Shown: piece by piece, positions 1 through 13,845 of the stretch
How positions within the stretch are numbered: the first letter of the stretch is position 1
Layout: every line of letters begins with the position of its first letter
DNA from: Datnioides undecimradiatus
Lineage: Eukaryota > Chordata > Actinopteri > Lobotiformes > Datnioididae
NCBI GenBank assembly: GCA_008933995.1
Contig: WARS01000015.1
Location: forward strand, 9,802,861-9,866,860
DNA length: 64,000 nt
Reading direction: 5' to 3'
The notes under the pieces: model-generated
Told to the model about the DNA's origin: nothing
Databases searched by the model: none
The model's input: the letters and a program-made list of their open reading frames with translations, nothing else
Position numbers and translations under genes: made by a program

Positions 1-1382
1 CAAGAGTCTCCGACCCCGGCTGAGGGATCTAATCGGAGAACGGAAAAAAGGATTAAACCTCACACAGACCCCACAAAGGCAGCATTAACGTTCACGAGTA
101 CAGTGCCAACACCCTCCATCCCCTCTCCCCCCCACACACACCCTCACACACACATGCAAAGAAACTTTTTTCTATATCCTCAGTGTACCTCTGTCTCCCT
201 CCTCTGTGTGTGTTTTCCCTACAAAACCTTTCTTATCCCTCTTTTTTCTTTTTTGCATCACATTCCTTCGTTTATGTGCATTCATAAACCCATGTTTGGC
301 CTCTATCCAGAGTGTCATTGTCTGATTGTCTTTTAAACCTCTTCACCATCGCATTCTCTCACTTTTACCACCTCTAGCAAATCGTACATGTATTGTTGCA
401 GCAGCAAATGGAGCACTGTACTCCTGCAAGTTGGCAAGAGGAGGAGGGGGGGGGGGCATGGAAGAAGAAAACAGCAGCAGCTCTCACTGCTGTCTCCATG
501 GTGAGGCTGCTGACCTGGCAGTCTGCCCCCCCCCGCCTTCCTCACGGTCCAAACCCCTTTCCCCCTCAGCTTGGCTTTGACATGCTAAAATATAGAGAAA
601 GAGACTAAGAGAATGGAGTGATTGAGAAGGACTCCCTTTAGACGTGGCATATTCGGGGTGAATGGCTTGTACCTTGGAGTGTGTGGAGTGTGCAGCTCTG
701 CAGCCTGGCGTAGCTCTGAGACAATCATGAACTCACAGGGTTAATGATTTCTCTGATGTCTGAGGCTCACCTCTGCTAAGCCGTCTGCAGGCATGTTTGT
801 CTTCACTGTAGGTTCTGAAGTCACTCCTATATTTGACTTTTGTCTCTTTCTGTTTCTCTCCCTTCCCCAGTCACTCTTTCCGGCCGTCAATACACTCCTC
901 CCCCCTGCTCCTGTCAGCATGTGTTGATCTCTCTCCCTCTCCTGCGGTACTGTGTGTGGTAGATGAGTGACTGAGGGAACAGAAAAAGACTTAGAGACCC
1001 AGAGGTTGGCACAGATCTGAGAAAAGCAGTCAGAAAGGACAGAACAAAGTGGTAGATAGGAAGGAAACTCAAGAAAAGGAACAGAGGCAGAGGACAGGGT
1101 TCAGTCCCGGCTCTGTCAGACAGTTGGTGCGGAGTTGTAGACAGGGGAGGGGGTTGATTTTAGGGGGAGGGGAGGCTGTGGGAGACAGAGGGGAACATGC
1201 TGGCTCACTCCTGAAGTGTCAAGAGTGTCTACAGCGGAGCTCTGGAAGAAGGAGAGTGAACGCTGCAGCAAGTCTGTAGTCTGTTCGGCCACAGAGAAAT
1301 GGATGTATACTGAGGCACTGCTCATTTATTTATCAAACGCCTTGAGCTGTTTGGATGAAGAGTCTCTTGAAGACTTCAAATC
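1..1382. other. 5' flank of arhgef28 short-form first exon
   Basis: I find no exon with convincing splice sites or family similarity here. The first 600 bases hold C-rich and CA-rich low-complexity DNA and short GCA-type runs. Bases about 1000-1380 are purine-rich and probably include 5' untranslated sequence of the arhgef28 transcript that begins its coding at 1383. An in-frame TGA at 1368-1370 closes the frame upstream of that start. No TATA box could be fixed. The N-terminal third of full-length ARHGEF28, which is known from mammals, is not in this window and would lie further left. Confidence 0.5.
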
Positions 1383-1467
1383 ATGGATTCTGACTCCGAC
1401 TCTCCTTTCAACTATTCCTGGCCCTCGTTTCCAAAGATGAGGATGCGCAGGAAGACGGGCAAAAAAG
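1383..1467 (+). other. arhgef28: arhgef28 alternative first coding exon
   Basis: The ATG at 1383 begins a 28-codon exon reading [18 protein letters not shown] and ending in a basic stretch ([10 protein letters not shown] across the junction). It splices from GGTAAC-type donor 1468 in phase 1 to exon 6398. An in-frame TGA lies 13 bases upstream and no good acceptor separates them, so this reads as a true translation start and not an internal exon. The resulting protein lacks the N-terminal region seen in full-length mammalian ARHGEF28. A transcript start upstream of the exon is inferred, not seen. Confidence 0.75.
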
Positions 1468-4400
1468 GTAACACAGAGTGGCACCTAAACTGATAGGTGT
1501 GGGAATCTTCATTTAATTTGTAGAAGAACTGTCTCTGCTTCCTGTCACGCTGACTGTTTTTTCTCACTTGTGTGAATAGCTATTCAAGTTGACAAGGTTG
1601 CTTTCAATTTCGCAGTTAGTTAAATATTCTTGGACTATAGAGAAAGTGTTACTGTTAACGGCTGCAGTGTTTGGCGGACATTAGATGAATGTGGAAGAGC
1701 GTCAGGAAGAAAGTGGCTAGCAGAGTACTTTTTAGTTGCATCTCTTTTCTTATACCTACAGCACGTTACAGATGGCAAAGTGCCCTCCTGGCCGGCCCTC
1801 AGCTCAATGTTCACTGTGGAACAATAAAGTTAAAATTAGACTGTTCCCATTACACACAGGCTTATTCACAGGCCTCCTCTGCAGCCGCGAGTCAATCAGG
1901 GGGAGATAAGTGTATGTTTGCCAGTGATGTAACCTGATATCTGACAGTATGTTGGGGAATGTCAGACGTCTACTCGAGGCTGATCGAGTGGTTTGGGGCT
2001 TGCGACATTCTCAGGGCCACACCGTCGTGTGCATGAATGAACGCTGCCGAGGAGTCGTGGCCTTATGTGGAGGCTGGGGTCCATGAAGTATAATCAAATG
2101 GTTAATACTGTGGCACCTGTAGCTGATTGTCAGATTAAGTTTTTGTTTATGTGTCACTGAAGTGTCTCTGGAGCTCAGGTCCAATGTGTGTCACAGTTTA
2201 TTGTCATTTTATGAGAAACTGAACCCAAATCCCTGTAAATCCTGCTGCTTAAACTTGGAAAACAAGTTCACTGCGACATCATTAGTCGTGGGAGAGCTGA
2301 GGAGAAAGCCTAAAATAGTGCAAAATTCAACCAGAATGGTTAAACAGTTCATTGCTTGTGTGCAAGTGACTGTGTTTGTTTTTTGGGAAGAGGGAGAGTG
2401 AGAGACAGAGAGAGAGAGAGACAGAGGAAGATCAAGTTACTGCCATGTCTGTGTCATGGCCTGACTCCAGTGCTCTTTTCCTCATCTTTCACCATAAACC
2501 TCTGCAAGATTATCCATGTTATTGCTTCTAAATTGTGATTGACGTCTTAAAAGTTTATACACACTGGCCGTCTGTGCTGTTCAGCTGCAGAGTCGAAACA
2601 GCGGCGCTACATAAACTTTGTAAAACTGACCATTTGCTCTCCAAGTGGACACAGACCTTTACAGAAGTCAAAATCTGAAGCAAAGCAGCTCTGGTGTAAC
2701 AATGCACCTGCGAAGTGAAATGTGATTTCAGGTGTGCAGTAGCCACAAGTTTATTTCTACGCTCTGCGGACGAATCACCGCTCACTCTGGGTTTACCTCT
2801 TCCAGGATCTCTCAGGCCAGGTGACACACAGAAATGTAAACACGGCGAGAACGCACAATGTGATGCTTGGACCGGGATGTTTGACCACAGGTGTCATAAC
2901 TCAGAGTGGGTTTGTGGATTTTGGTGGACAATTGTTTTAATGATTTAAACGGCCCTCCATGAGGACTGAAGTCTCATAATTACCTCTCCACTTGTATGAG
3001 GTAATCGCACTCTGATGTGATTCTGTTAGACTTGGCTTGTCATCTCACTCTGGTCTTAATTTCTCCCAGCTCTCGCCACAGTGACAGTTGTTTGGTGTGG
3101 TGCTTTAAAAGTGCCTTACGTCACGAAAGTAGGGACAGCATCTGTTAATACTAATATAAACAATCTATTAATACTAATATAATAAACGTGCCTAGGCGTT
3201 TACACAATTAACAATTATGATGCCCTGTTTATCTTGAACTTCTTGTTTTGCCATTTTTTTCAGCTCAACAGCAGCTTCCAACGAGAGAAAGACTCCTTGT
3301 GACCCCCCCCCCCAATCCCGCCTTACTTGATCTCTCTCTCTCCCAGGGGTGTGCATGGGTTGCAGGGTCACTCTCTGTGTTTAACTGCCCTGGTCTGGAA
3401 ACCTGGCAGTGACTGCGGTCTTTGTCTGGCTCTCTGTAAAGCTTCAGCTCTCTTTCTTTTCTCTGTACCGCTGCTTCAGGCGCTGCTACTGTATAGGGTT
3501 GGCTCTCGCTCAGGGACATGCTCTGAATATCACATCACATCCAAATATACTTGTGTGAGCAAAATCCTACACAAATAGCCCCACACACTGCTCTGAGCTC
3601 CGTAAAACATCTCTGAAATGGCAACCTGCGGACTCAGCTCTCTGCCACAGTGATAAAGACAGCTTCTCCGGCAGAAAGATTGATTTTGTGCTGCTCTAAC
3701 TTGTTAGTAATATGAACTCCCTGCTTCTCTGTTATTCCCCCAGTTAACTAATGTTAAACACAGATTGCAGCGCCTGACAGTAATGTTCACCGAGGCGGTG
3801 TTTATGGGTCAGAGGTGTGTGAATGATCGGGCCCGTGGCAGCCAGCTGTGGCTTTGGACCCGGCCCAGAACCTTAACTATTACTCCTGTCTGTCAAACTC
3901 CTTAAGTGGGCTTATATGAAACAGTATCCGCATTCAAACAGTGGTTTGACCCTGATCCAAGATCTGACCCCGTTTCTGGATTTGATGTTGCACTAAAACT
4001 AATCCTTCGAACATGACTTTGTGCAGGTACCATGGATCTGGATTCAGTTTTGATACAGTATACTGTTTTCATACAGTACAATGTTTTCATGTGAAACTAA
4101 AAGGATCCAGAAGTTTTTAAAACAACAGAAGAACAGGTTGTGATGTTTATATTGTGCCGTTTTCTGCTGATTTCAGGCTGTGGTAACTTACAACGTGTTT
4201 AAGATCTGGGAGATGCTCTGTGCATCCAGCAGTGGTTCAACTTGAGTCTGTGTCTTTACATTTTGGATGGAACGGGGATTATCTGGTGTCCTCATCAATG
4301 TCTCCCTCTTGCCTCTCAGATTTATTGGACTCACCGCCTACAGGAAGCACAGCCAATTGTTAGTCTGATTTATTTGCTGCTACAAATGCTGGACTTCTCT

Positions 4401-7400
4401 TCCCCTACTCTGCGGCGCTGGCAGCTTGGCAGCTTGGCAGCTATGGATAAACTATGGATTAGTTTATTTAAAGAGGCTGTTAAGTCTTGGTTAAAATATC
4501 TGCTTGAGGAATTTAGGTGGAAACAGTGGTGCCAAAGACATGTTTTTGCACTTCTGGCATTGTTGCAGGCATGGTTTGGCCAGCATAAGGTGAGACTGTC
4601 ATTATGTACATAATAATATAACTGAGCTAATGTGGCTGCACTGTTATTTGAAGTTATTTTTTCCAGTGAGTGGCAGATTGTGAAATCTCTTTTGCAGTAC
4701 TGAACTTCAAATGCTGTCATACCTGCATCTAACCACAGTCTGTTTCTCTTTGCTTACTTGGAAGCTCTGCTGAGGGGAAGTTGGTGGATTCATGAGTAGC
4801 TGGTTCCTTGTAATGTGGTGATGTTTGTTGAAGTTTGAAAACCCCAAAATTGTAGATGCTAAGAAGATGGTTTTAATGTTATGTCAGTTCCTCGGCTTTG
4901 TTTTTAGACCAGATAATTTTTAACAATCATACGGCAAGAAACTCATCATTAAAGAGACAAGGACACGTTTCTCCACTGATGGTGGACAACTAACAATGAA
5001 ACTGTAAAAACATGAGGAGACCAGTATCCTGATTCATGTTTGATAGAGATAACTGTGTTTAAAATTAGCCCATTACCATGTCATGGACTGTAACACCCTG
5101 TGGAAACTGCTGGAACTTGGACAAAGAAATGGATTACATATATGTAGTGCTTTTCTAACTTAAAGGGCTTTATTGACCTCTCATCCACACACACTCTGAT
5201 GATGATGATGGGGCTGCCATTAAAGGTGCTGGCCTGGTTAATTTTTGTTCAGTATGTTGCCCAAGAACACTTTGGCATGTGAACAAGATGACCCAGGGAA
5301 GAAAACACCAGCCCAGAGACGACCCACTCCCCTATAAGCCTTCGACAAGTTTCCAAGTCCATTCTTGACGTTGAAAGCAAATGTTTAAAAAAAAAACAAA
5401 AAACAACAGGAACAGTTTCACCTGAAGTTCTATTTATAAGCTGTGTGGAGCTTTTGATCATACGGCATGATCTTCATCCGCAGATGGAGCTTGCCCAGTT
5501 GTCAAGAAAATGTAGACACTCTAATTTTTAATTTTTGAAACAGCTATCTGTTGAATGAAACTTTAAGATTCATTTAATTGCTGTTTCAGGGGCAGGGGGC
5601 AGTGCATCATGACCATGCAGGTGAACAGATTGTGTATATCATATGCAACCATACACATTATGAATATGGTACACAGACCTGCTTGAGATTTAAGTGTTTT
5701 TGAGCTGGATATTTAGTAATTAATGTATTTTTTCATACCTTAACAAATGGTTTTGCTGTTTACTTTGTAAATTTCATTAGGCTGTGCAAATATGCTTAAA
5801 CAATAAAACAAATGTCTCAATGTTACAGTGAGCACTGTGGCCAGTAACATATCTGTAGGTTGTTTTCTAACCTGAAATACCTTCCAAGAAATTGTGTTGT
5901 GGAGAGGCTGTGTTTTGTGCACACCAACATCCCAAAGGGAGCGGTGTGTGTTTTCGGAGCAGGAGTGTTTTCCCCTGTTTAACAGCAAAGCCAGGCTCCT
6001 GCTCACAGTGACTCTACTGTTTCGAAAGGGTTCCTCTCAATGCCACTGTGTGCTCACCGGGAGTTATTTCCACTCACCCGCTGTATTGAAGGCAGGGCGT
6101 GGAAGAGACATGTCTACAGATGCCCACTCACAGCTTCATGCTCACCCATTCACATGTGTGTGCAAAGACCCAGACAGACACTCACACTCATACAGAGACT
6201 CTTGGTCCTAAACAATGACATGCAACTGCCCAGGATGTCTATGTCACTTCCTGTGTTTGTGAGAAGTTTTTTGGTGTTGCTGTGGAAACCAAATGTAATA
6301 TTGAAAAATCCTCTTCCCCACCCCTATCCCTTTCTCTCTCTCTCTTTCTCTCGCTCTCTCTCTCTCTCTCTCAATGCCCCTTCACCCGTATCTGTAGAGA
6401 AAAGCCAGTCCATAAGGGAGAGCCAGGCCTCATCCCCGACTCTGGCTGCAGCTGCCAGACTGTCAGCGATGATACATGGCAAAGACCGAGTGTACGCCAA
6501 CACCATGCTGGTGGACCAGGTGAGTTTGGCAGAAATTCGTTTTCCTTTCTATACATCAGCCTGGTGGAATGGTTCCTTCTCACTGGCTTCTTATTTTCTG
6601 CTCCAGGTGGACGGTGCTGACATTAAATACCGCTCTCCAGCAGAGGAAGAGGTGAGCCCTGCGCCGCATGTCGGCAGCCCAGGCTGGGAGTCCCTTTCCG
6701 TCACTCTTCCTGACTCAAGGTGCTGCTCCCAAATCCAGCACTCCTCCTCACCGCATAATGGGGAGAGGGGCATCCAAGGCCCCGGCATGGAGAATCACAG
6801 GGAACTATCCTCTTGTGCCTCTCCCCCCTCTCCCTTTGCTTCCTCCCCGTCTTTTCCTTCCTCCCCGCTGACTTCCCCCTTCCGCTTGTTTGAGGGAGCA
6901 CAGAGGCGTCAGGCGCAACCGTGCCTGCCAGTTTCTCCTACTTTTAATCGCAGAGGGTGCAGCCTGACGGAGGCAAGCAGGGGCCTGAGGTAGGACACAA
7001 CTTCTGCTAATTGTTGAATAAAAACTCAAAAGTACTCAGTGTGCACTTTTTACTTGTTTGCAGAATATTTAATATGACTGCCTCACAAGTGATTGAGTTT
7101 TTATGTTAAAGTGAGTCAATAAACACTCAGAATCAGCGCAGTAATTTAAAAACTTATTGTGTGAGCTCGTTCACAAGAATCGAAGAGATTACTGTGACTA
7201 ATCCAGACTAAGACAACCAGTCATCATCTGTTTGGAATTTCAGCAGCAGCGTTTCTTAACGTTTTGTGCAGCGATTGTAGTCAGTGAAGGTGCGGAAAGT
7301 GACAGGAAGCCTGGACACAATTGAGCTGTTTGTGTGCAGAAGTTGCCGAACATTCCTTCCAGTTTCCTCAGTGCTGCAGGATCTCCTCTGTGACCACTGA

Positions 7401-10400
7401 AACCGGCAAAATGCTGCACAGTTTAAAGCTTCGTTATTTATTGCTTATTAGACTGGCTTATCATTTGGCCATGATGATTTTGAAGATCAGTATCATTTGT
7501 ACATATCTGAGGTTGTCACGGACAGAGCCTCGGCACATTATATTGTAGAATAAGTTTAGGAGTAAATCTGACACCTCCTTTGTGATCATACTTATATTCA
7601 TACTGTTGACAGTCACCATTTTGTTTTTTGTTTTTTTTTATGTCCATCTTGATAAAATAATCAGGATTGAGGGAAAAACTGAATTTAGTGTGTGTGTTTA
7701 TGTGTGAATAGTCCTAGTCTTGAGTGTGACAGTGGAGAGGAGGACATACTGGGACATTCGTACCCCTGCTCGTCTTTAAAGCAGCAGTCCATCCTGCGGT
7801 CAAGCTCAGGAGAGGAGAGGGACTCTTTTGAAACGTCACCTGATTTTAACCGCGCCCTCTCTGACAGCACTCACCAGTCCAGCAAGGTGAGTTCTCATCA
7901 CACCTGTAGCATTAAATGTCCTGCAACAGTGTTTTGTATCCTGTAACACTTCTTTGTTCCAACTAATCAATTAAAATACTGTTGTTTTTTTATTAAAATA
8001 ACTCACACAGAAATTCAAATAAAGCTCCTCAACAGACACACCCTGCCATACATATAATCACCAGTTGATCAGACTATCAGACTTATGTTGTGTCTGATCT
8101 GCTCACTGTGACCTGCTTTCTCACCCAGAACCCAGAGGAGGCCGAGGTTCGTCTGCGCTCCTACTCCTACTCCTCCCCCAAAGCGAAGCCGTCACGGCCA
8201 CTGCTAAACCGAGACGCAGCCATCAGCGACCTGGCAGAAGGTGGGTGAACTTTGACCCCTTTGCCTTGTGGCCTTTCTGTTCCCAGGAGGCAGCTGAATG
8301 GACACATGTGCCACATGTCTGACGGGGGAAGAGCAGACAGGTGTCACAAATAACTCATAGCTCTTTATAAGTATCTGTGTGTTTAGTGTCAGCTCTGCTC
8401 TGTTATGTATCTGCTACTCGTGTGTTTATGAGTACATGCAAGTTTGCCAGCATTAAGGCCGTGCTTTGTCCTGTGTAGATGGTGCATTCGGCAGCGGCAG
8501 TCGTTCTCTTGTTCAAGCTTTATCTCTCTCTAAATCCCTTTCCCGTCTCAACCAAGTTAGTAAGTACAAGAGCAATGCCAAAAACAGGAACTCATACACT
8601 GCTGGTTGGCCTGTGAATAACTTTCGCACCCTCCGGTGAAACATGGGATAAACTGGTGATTATTGCAATTAAAAAGCAAATCGGGTGTATTTCAACTTTT
8701 CATGACCCAGTGTTTCTCCAGAAATTTAGATCACACAATTTTGCAAAACAATGATGTTCCTCATTGTGGCCCAAATTGTGCAGCTCTAAATCTGTGGTAT
8801 GATTTTGTTTTTGGTGGTGAGTCCAGCAGCAATGCACAAACCACCGTCTCACACAAGAACATTATTATTTTGAATTGCTGGGAGATCAAGAGCAGACTTT
8901 CTCCAAAGCTTGATGTCAAGCCTTTTTTTTTTCTTAGTGTTAAAACAATAACCATCCAAACAGCCATTTATAAAATGACTGACAAGTAGAGGTCTGAATC
9001 TTTAAGACTGTGTATTTTTTAATATCCTGAGGCTTTGGAAAAATACTCTCTACGTAACTCTCATAGATCATCTGACGGAGGACTTGTTTCTACTCTGAGG
9101 GTTCTGTTTTGCTTCGATTTGGGTACATATTTTTTTCCCCTCTTGGTTTTGATTTTCCATCTTTGGTGTCATCTGGTTTTTCAAGGCGAAGCTCTTGTGC
9201 TTTGTTTGTTCTGTCTCTGTAGGGGTCTCCTGGATCCAGATTGTTTCAGGGATTCTTGTATTTGCTCCTAACTCAATTCTGATCAGGGATGATAGTTTTT
9301 GTCACTCATAATCTATGATGATGATGAAGCCTTCACTGTTTTTGATGTGTATTTCTGTCGTGCTCATTAGCCTGTCTTTGTTACTCTTACCCTACAGAGC
9401 AGAGAGCATTCAGCCTGACTGAGACTCCCAGAGAAAAGAGGTAAAACCAGTGTGTCATGTCGTGAGCTCAGGAGAAATACACTGAACTGTGCTCAGCACC
9501 CATTGCTCACATGTTCCTGCCTTTTTTAGGCATCAGTGTTGACCAGCGGTTAGAGATTGGCTTAGATGGAGCCGCATGTGTGTATGTGTGCATTTCTATG
9601 TGTATCTCTAGTATAAAACCTGTGGTTGGGGTCTGAGTGTGCAGGATGTGACAGACTTCCTGTTGCAAGGCCAGGGCCAGAATACGCTCTGATTGCAACC
9701 TCAAAATAACCCTGAGTAAACAGAAAACTCAGGACTTTCCTGGACTCCAGACTTCAGAAACATCAAGCTAATCTCTAGACCTCATCAGGATTCTTCCTTT
9801 GCTGAATGTAATATGTATTCTGGATATAGATCTTCACAGGTGTGCTGAATTAACATTTGCACCTACAATGCTACTATGTGACAATTTTTGCTCTTTCATT
9901 AGTGTATTCATTCATTTTATTTCCATTTTATAAATGCCACAATCCATATTCATGTAATAGCTGATTTCATCTCACTGCCTCATGAATTGATCATCCGCTA
10001 ATACATTTTGTTTGCTAATAACCATGCATTGCTAACAGAGGAAACATTTTAGAAGATCATATACAGCAATTAGATTATCATATTAGATCATAGATTATTG
10101 TAATAGAGCAGATCGTATTAACACTACAACAGTCACACTGGCCTAATAAGATTGGCAGACCGTTTTGTCCCTCACAGCAGTATCCATCCAATGTTAACAA
10201 AAGGTGAATAATGGCTAATACATTATATGGTTCACTAAAACAGTCTGTAGCACAACAATCAAACATCCATGTGACTATCCACGTGTAAAACCTGTAGTCA
10301 CCTTTTCCTTTCACACCATATCCGGCCCAGAAATGGCTTCAGACTCTAATCATAGATTTAGATTTAGATATTAACATTTTGAGTCTCCAGATGAGCCAAA

Positions 10401-13400
10401 ACGTCTGAGATGTGTTATATCCATGCAGGGTTTTGGGTTTCCGTAAGCGGGCCCAGTCAGCAGAGGAGGAGAGCAGCGCATCACTCCAACATCTCACCCT
10501 CACAGAGTTCCTCAAAGAGTATGTTTTCACCAAAATGGCCTCCCAGCCATGCATGAGTGGCTTAACTCATTCTAACTGCCGTCGTTAAACCATTCCCCAA
10601 CTCATCCATTAACCACATGGGTTCTTTGCAGCTGTATTTGGTCATGAATGAACCCTCAGAATAGATTATATTAACCCGTTTTATGTCATGTCACAGTTTA
10701 GGTTTGATGTGGCATTGCATGTTTCTCTTCTTTACGTTCTGTCATTACCGCCTTTCACCCTAGAATGTGTAATGTAACCAGCATAAATTGCTGTCGGTGG
10801 ATTATTGTTTGCGTCTTGCCAAGGTCATACTAAAAATAGTATCAACTACAGTCCATAGTGACTTCCAAGCATGCCAAGCATGTTGTTAAGAGTAATAGTC
10901 TGTATACCAGGGGTCCTGGAAGACTGGACATTCTTTCATTCCACCATGACACCTTATTATCCAACTCCTGTCAGTATATTAAAAGTTAAAAAGTAATGAT
11001 TAGAATTATGAATGATGTGCATGTTGGGTTTGAATGCTTCAGTCTTCCATGGGCCCAAATAATAGGTGAAGTTGAAGTGATGGCTACTGACTGTATTATT
11101 CACACGAAAACAGGATCGAAGATGAGGAGTGGGATAAGTACATAATCCCTTCTAAGGTCGAGTCGGAGAAGTACAAAGTCAGCCGCACCTTCAGCTTCCT
11201 TAAGAGCAGGATGTCCAGCACTCGCAACAAGACCAAGGTGAGGCAAGATTTCCTCTACATGAGTGAGAAATTCCTATAGTTGAAGAGCTGAAAGGCTGCC
11301 TGAAGTAGAGCAGTAAAAGGTTTACCACCTCTCAGACAGACCAGGTCAGGATTCCTGTGCTGGGGAGCCATTGTCTGCGCACAGTGCCTTTATTTGGCGA
11401 AGGAGAAAATTCCCTCTTGCTCAGGCCTTAGCAACGGGACACAGTGAAAATATCCTCTTACATAATATGTAGACCCCCCCTCCACACAGCGTGAGGAACC
11501 AAAACACATTCCATAGTATACTCTTAATCTCATAAACATGTGTGCATGTGTTCGAGAACATGTTTCCATGCATGTGCAGACACATGCTGCACACGAACAA
11601 GCGAAAAAACAAACATGCACTCTTAGACTTCCTTGTAAAGTTTGATGAGAAAATAAACACTGCACTATCACTCATGTACACAGAGGGATCCCCTTAATGC
11701 CCCTCTGAGGATGAAGCACCACAACAGCAGCCAATCTCCATGGACCTTAACAAAGTAAACAGAAAAGCTCACTCAGAGGCCCCTTTATCTCAGCTAGCTC
11801 CACTTTAACAGGTGTGTTTCAGCAAGAGGAGGAAGACATGTTATTTCTGCTTCGGTGCTTTACATGATATTGTGGCATTAAATGCAGTAAACGTCAGCTG
11901 AATGAATGAGTTTAAAATATCTATAACTTGTGTTTCAGGTGAAGGGGAAAGAGGTGAAGGAGCCAAAGGAGAAGTCAGGAGGCGCTAATGGGCACCAGTT
12001 TGTTCCTCTGTCCCCATCTGGTCCTGCTCTCTGTGTGGCCTGTGATAAGTCTGTTTCTGGGAAGGAGCTGCTGCAGTGCTCCAGTAAGTGCTGCACTGTC
12101 AGTGCTGTTGTTGTTGTTTTATGTCTGTGGTGGCAGAGCTGTTTAGGGCTCGTGTAAATCTCCCCGCGCGTGCTGCCTTGATGTTTTCTTTAGTAGAAGA
12201 CATGAAGTCAGGTTTCTTTCTCTCACAAAGTCAACACTGATTTCAGGAATGTAGTAATTTTGTCTCTTATCAGTTTACTGTTGAAATTAACTGGGAATTC
12301 ATCTGCCTTTGTCTGTAGACTGTTTGCTGAATGTCCATAAAAACTGTCGAGAGTCTGTCGCAGCCTGTGGAAAGGTAACCATCGACACCACACTCTTCAT
12401 TTAAGCTTCAAACCAACATGCAACAGTACCAAGTCCTGAAACTGACAAAAGAATGCTAAGGATGGAATTGTGGGAAATGTAGGATGTAACATTATTAGTC
12501 TCAAGGCTAAAGGTCAGAATATTGTGCTTCTTCAGTTTTACACATTTTTTATATCATCTCTCACAAATGTCAAGATCACTGGAAAACTCTTTACTGCCCA
12601 ATAGACTCATGGGCGTGTTATGTATTCTGAATTAAAGGTTGCCTGTGGAGTTTTCCTGTAAATACAAACATTATGTTTACATTGAGTGATTCTCACTAAA
12701 ACACTTTTTGGTGTGTCATAAACATGTTGGGTGCATTTGCTTCCTCATAAAACATTTGGTATGCCGATTCTTTAAATATTTTAAACATGCCATGTTTACA
12801 TATCCAGTATGTTTACTAGCTCGCAGTCCTCTTTTTCACCGCCTTTGTTGCTGCATGTATATGTTTCTTGGCAGGTTACCACCAACCGTCGATCATCACA
12901 ATAGCATCAAACCGCCGCCTATTTGCACAAAGTGGTGGCCCACTGCTTCAGACATTGCTCTATAGCACTACTAGTGGTGAAAAACCCATCAGTTTGCCTT
13001 TAAGTACAAAACTACCACTTTCCTAGCTGAAAATCTGTCAGTCGTATGTTACTGTGCTACAGTTATTACTTTTTTTAAACTCTTCTGAATATTCTGAATG
13101 AATTAAGATTACATATGTTCCTTCAGACTGTGAAAACCCCTCTTGGGAAATATTAGAAATCTCATTCCCTCTGTCTGTCCCTGTGTTTCCTGTCACACTC
13201 TGATGTGTTGTCTCATAAAATGCCAAAGAAAAATATAAATCTGTATATAAAAATATAAATGTAAATCATTTACTGAGGAAGTGGATACAGCAGGAAGAAT
13301 AAATTCCAACACTTGGTGACAAAGGAACTCCTGGAATGTGTCGAACATCACAAACTCGTGACAAGAGTATCTGGCAGGGGGGTCTCTTTAACATTCATGT

Positions 13401-13794
13401 CGAAATTAACTGCAGTTATGACTGAATTTATGTGTGTTACAGCGACAACAACCTGATATGATGAAGCACAAAGATTATGATTTACAGCTGTTGATGCCAA
13501 TATGATTATGTGCTTTCTCAGAAGCTGCAGGAGAGGAATGCACTGCTGATGAAAAGCAAGACGTCGTCTCTCCCACAGAGTGAGTCAGAAATTACGGCAT
13601 GGCATGTCCCCTCCTACCCCCCATACTGTCCTCCTTTGGTCTTTGATTAAGTTCTTACCTGTCCTCCCTTGTTTTTCCTGTAGTAGATTAAGAAAGCCAA
13701 AGCTCCTCACCCCTCACTCGCCCCTCTTCCCTGTTGTTCTTTCCCCAGGAAAATAAAGTTAAATTTTAATCTATCTCAGTGGGGGATCTGGCCT

Positions 13795-13845
<51 letters not shown>

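Noticed and set aside
4242-4720. Overlapping open frames on both strands in arhgef28 intron 1
   Set aside because: No recognisable protein, no splice support and no repeat family identified. Chance frames.
6040-6397. Long open frame leading into the second arhgef28 exon
   Set aside because: It is in frame with the exon but is interrupted by a (CT)n tract and a normal acceptor, and shows no similarity to the protein family. It is intron.
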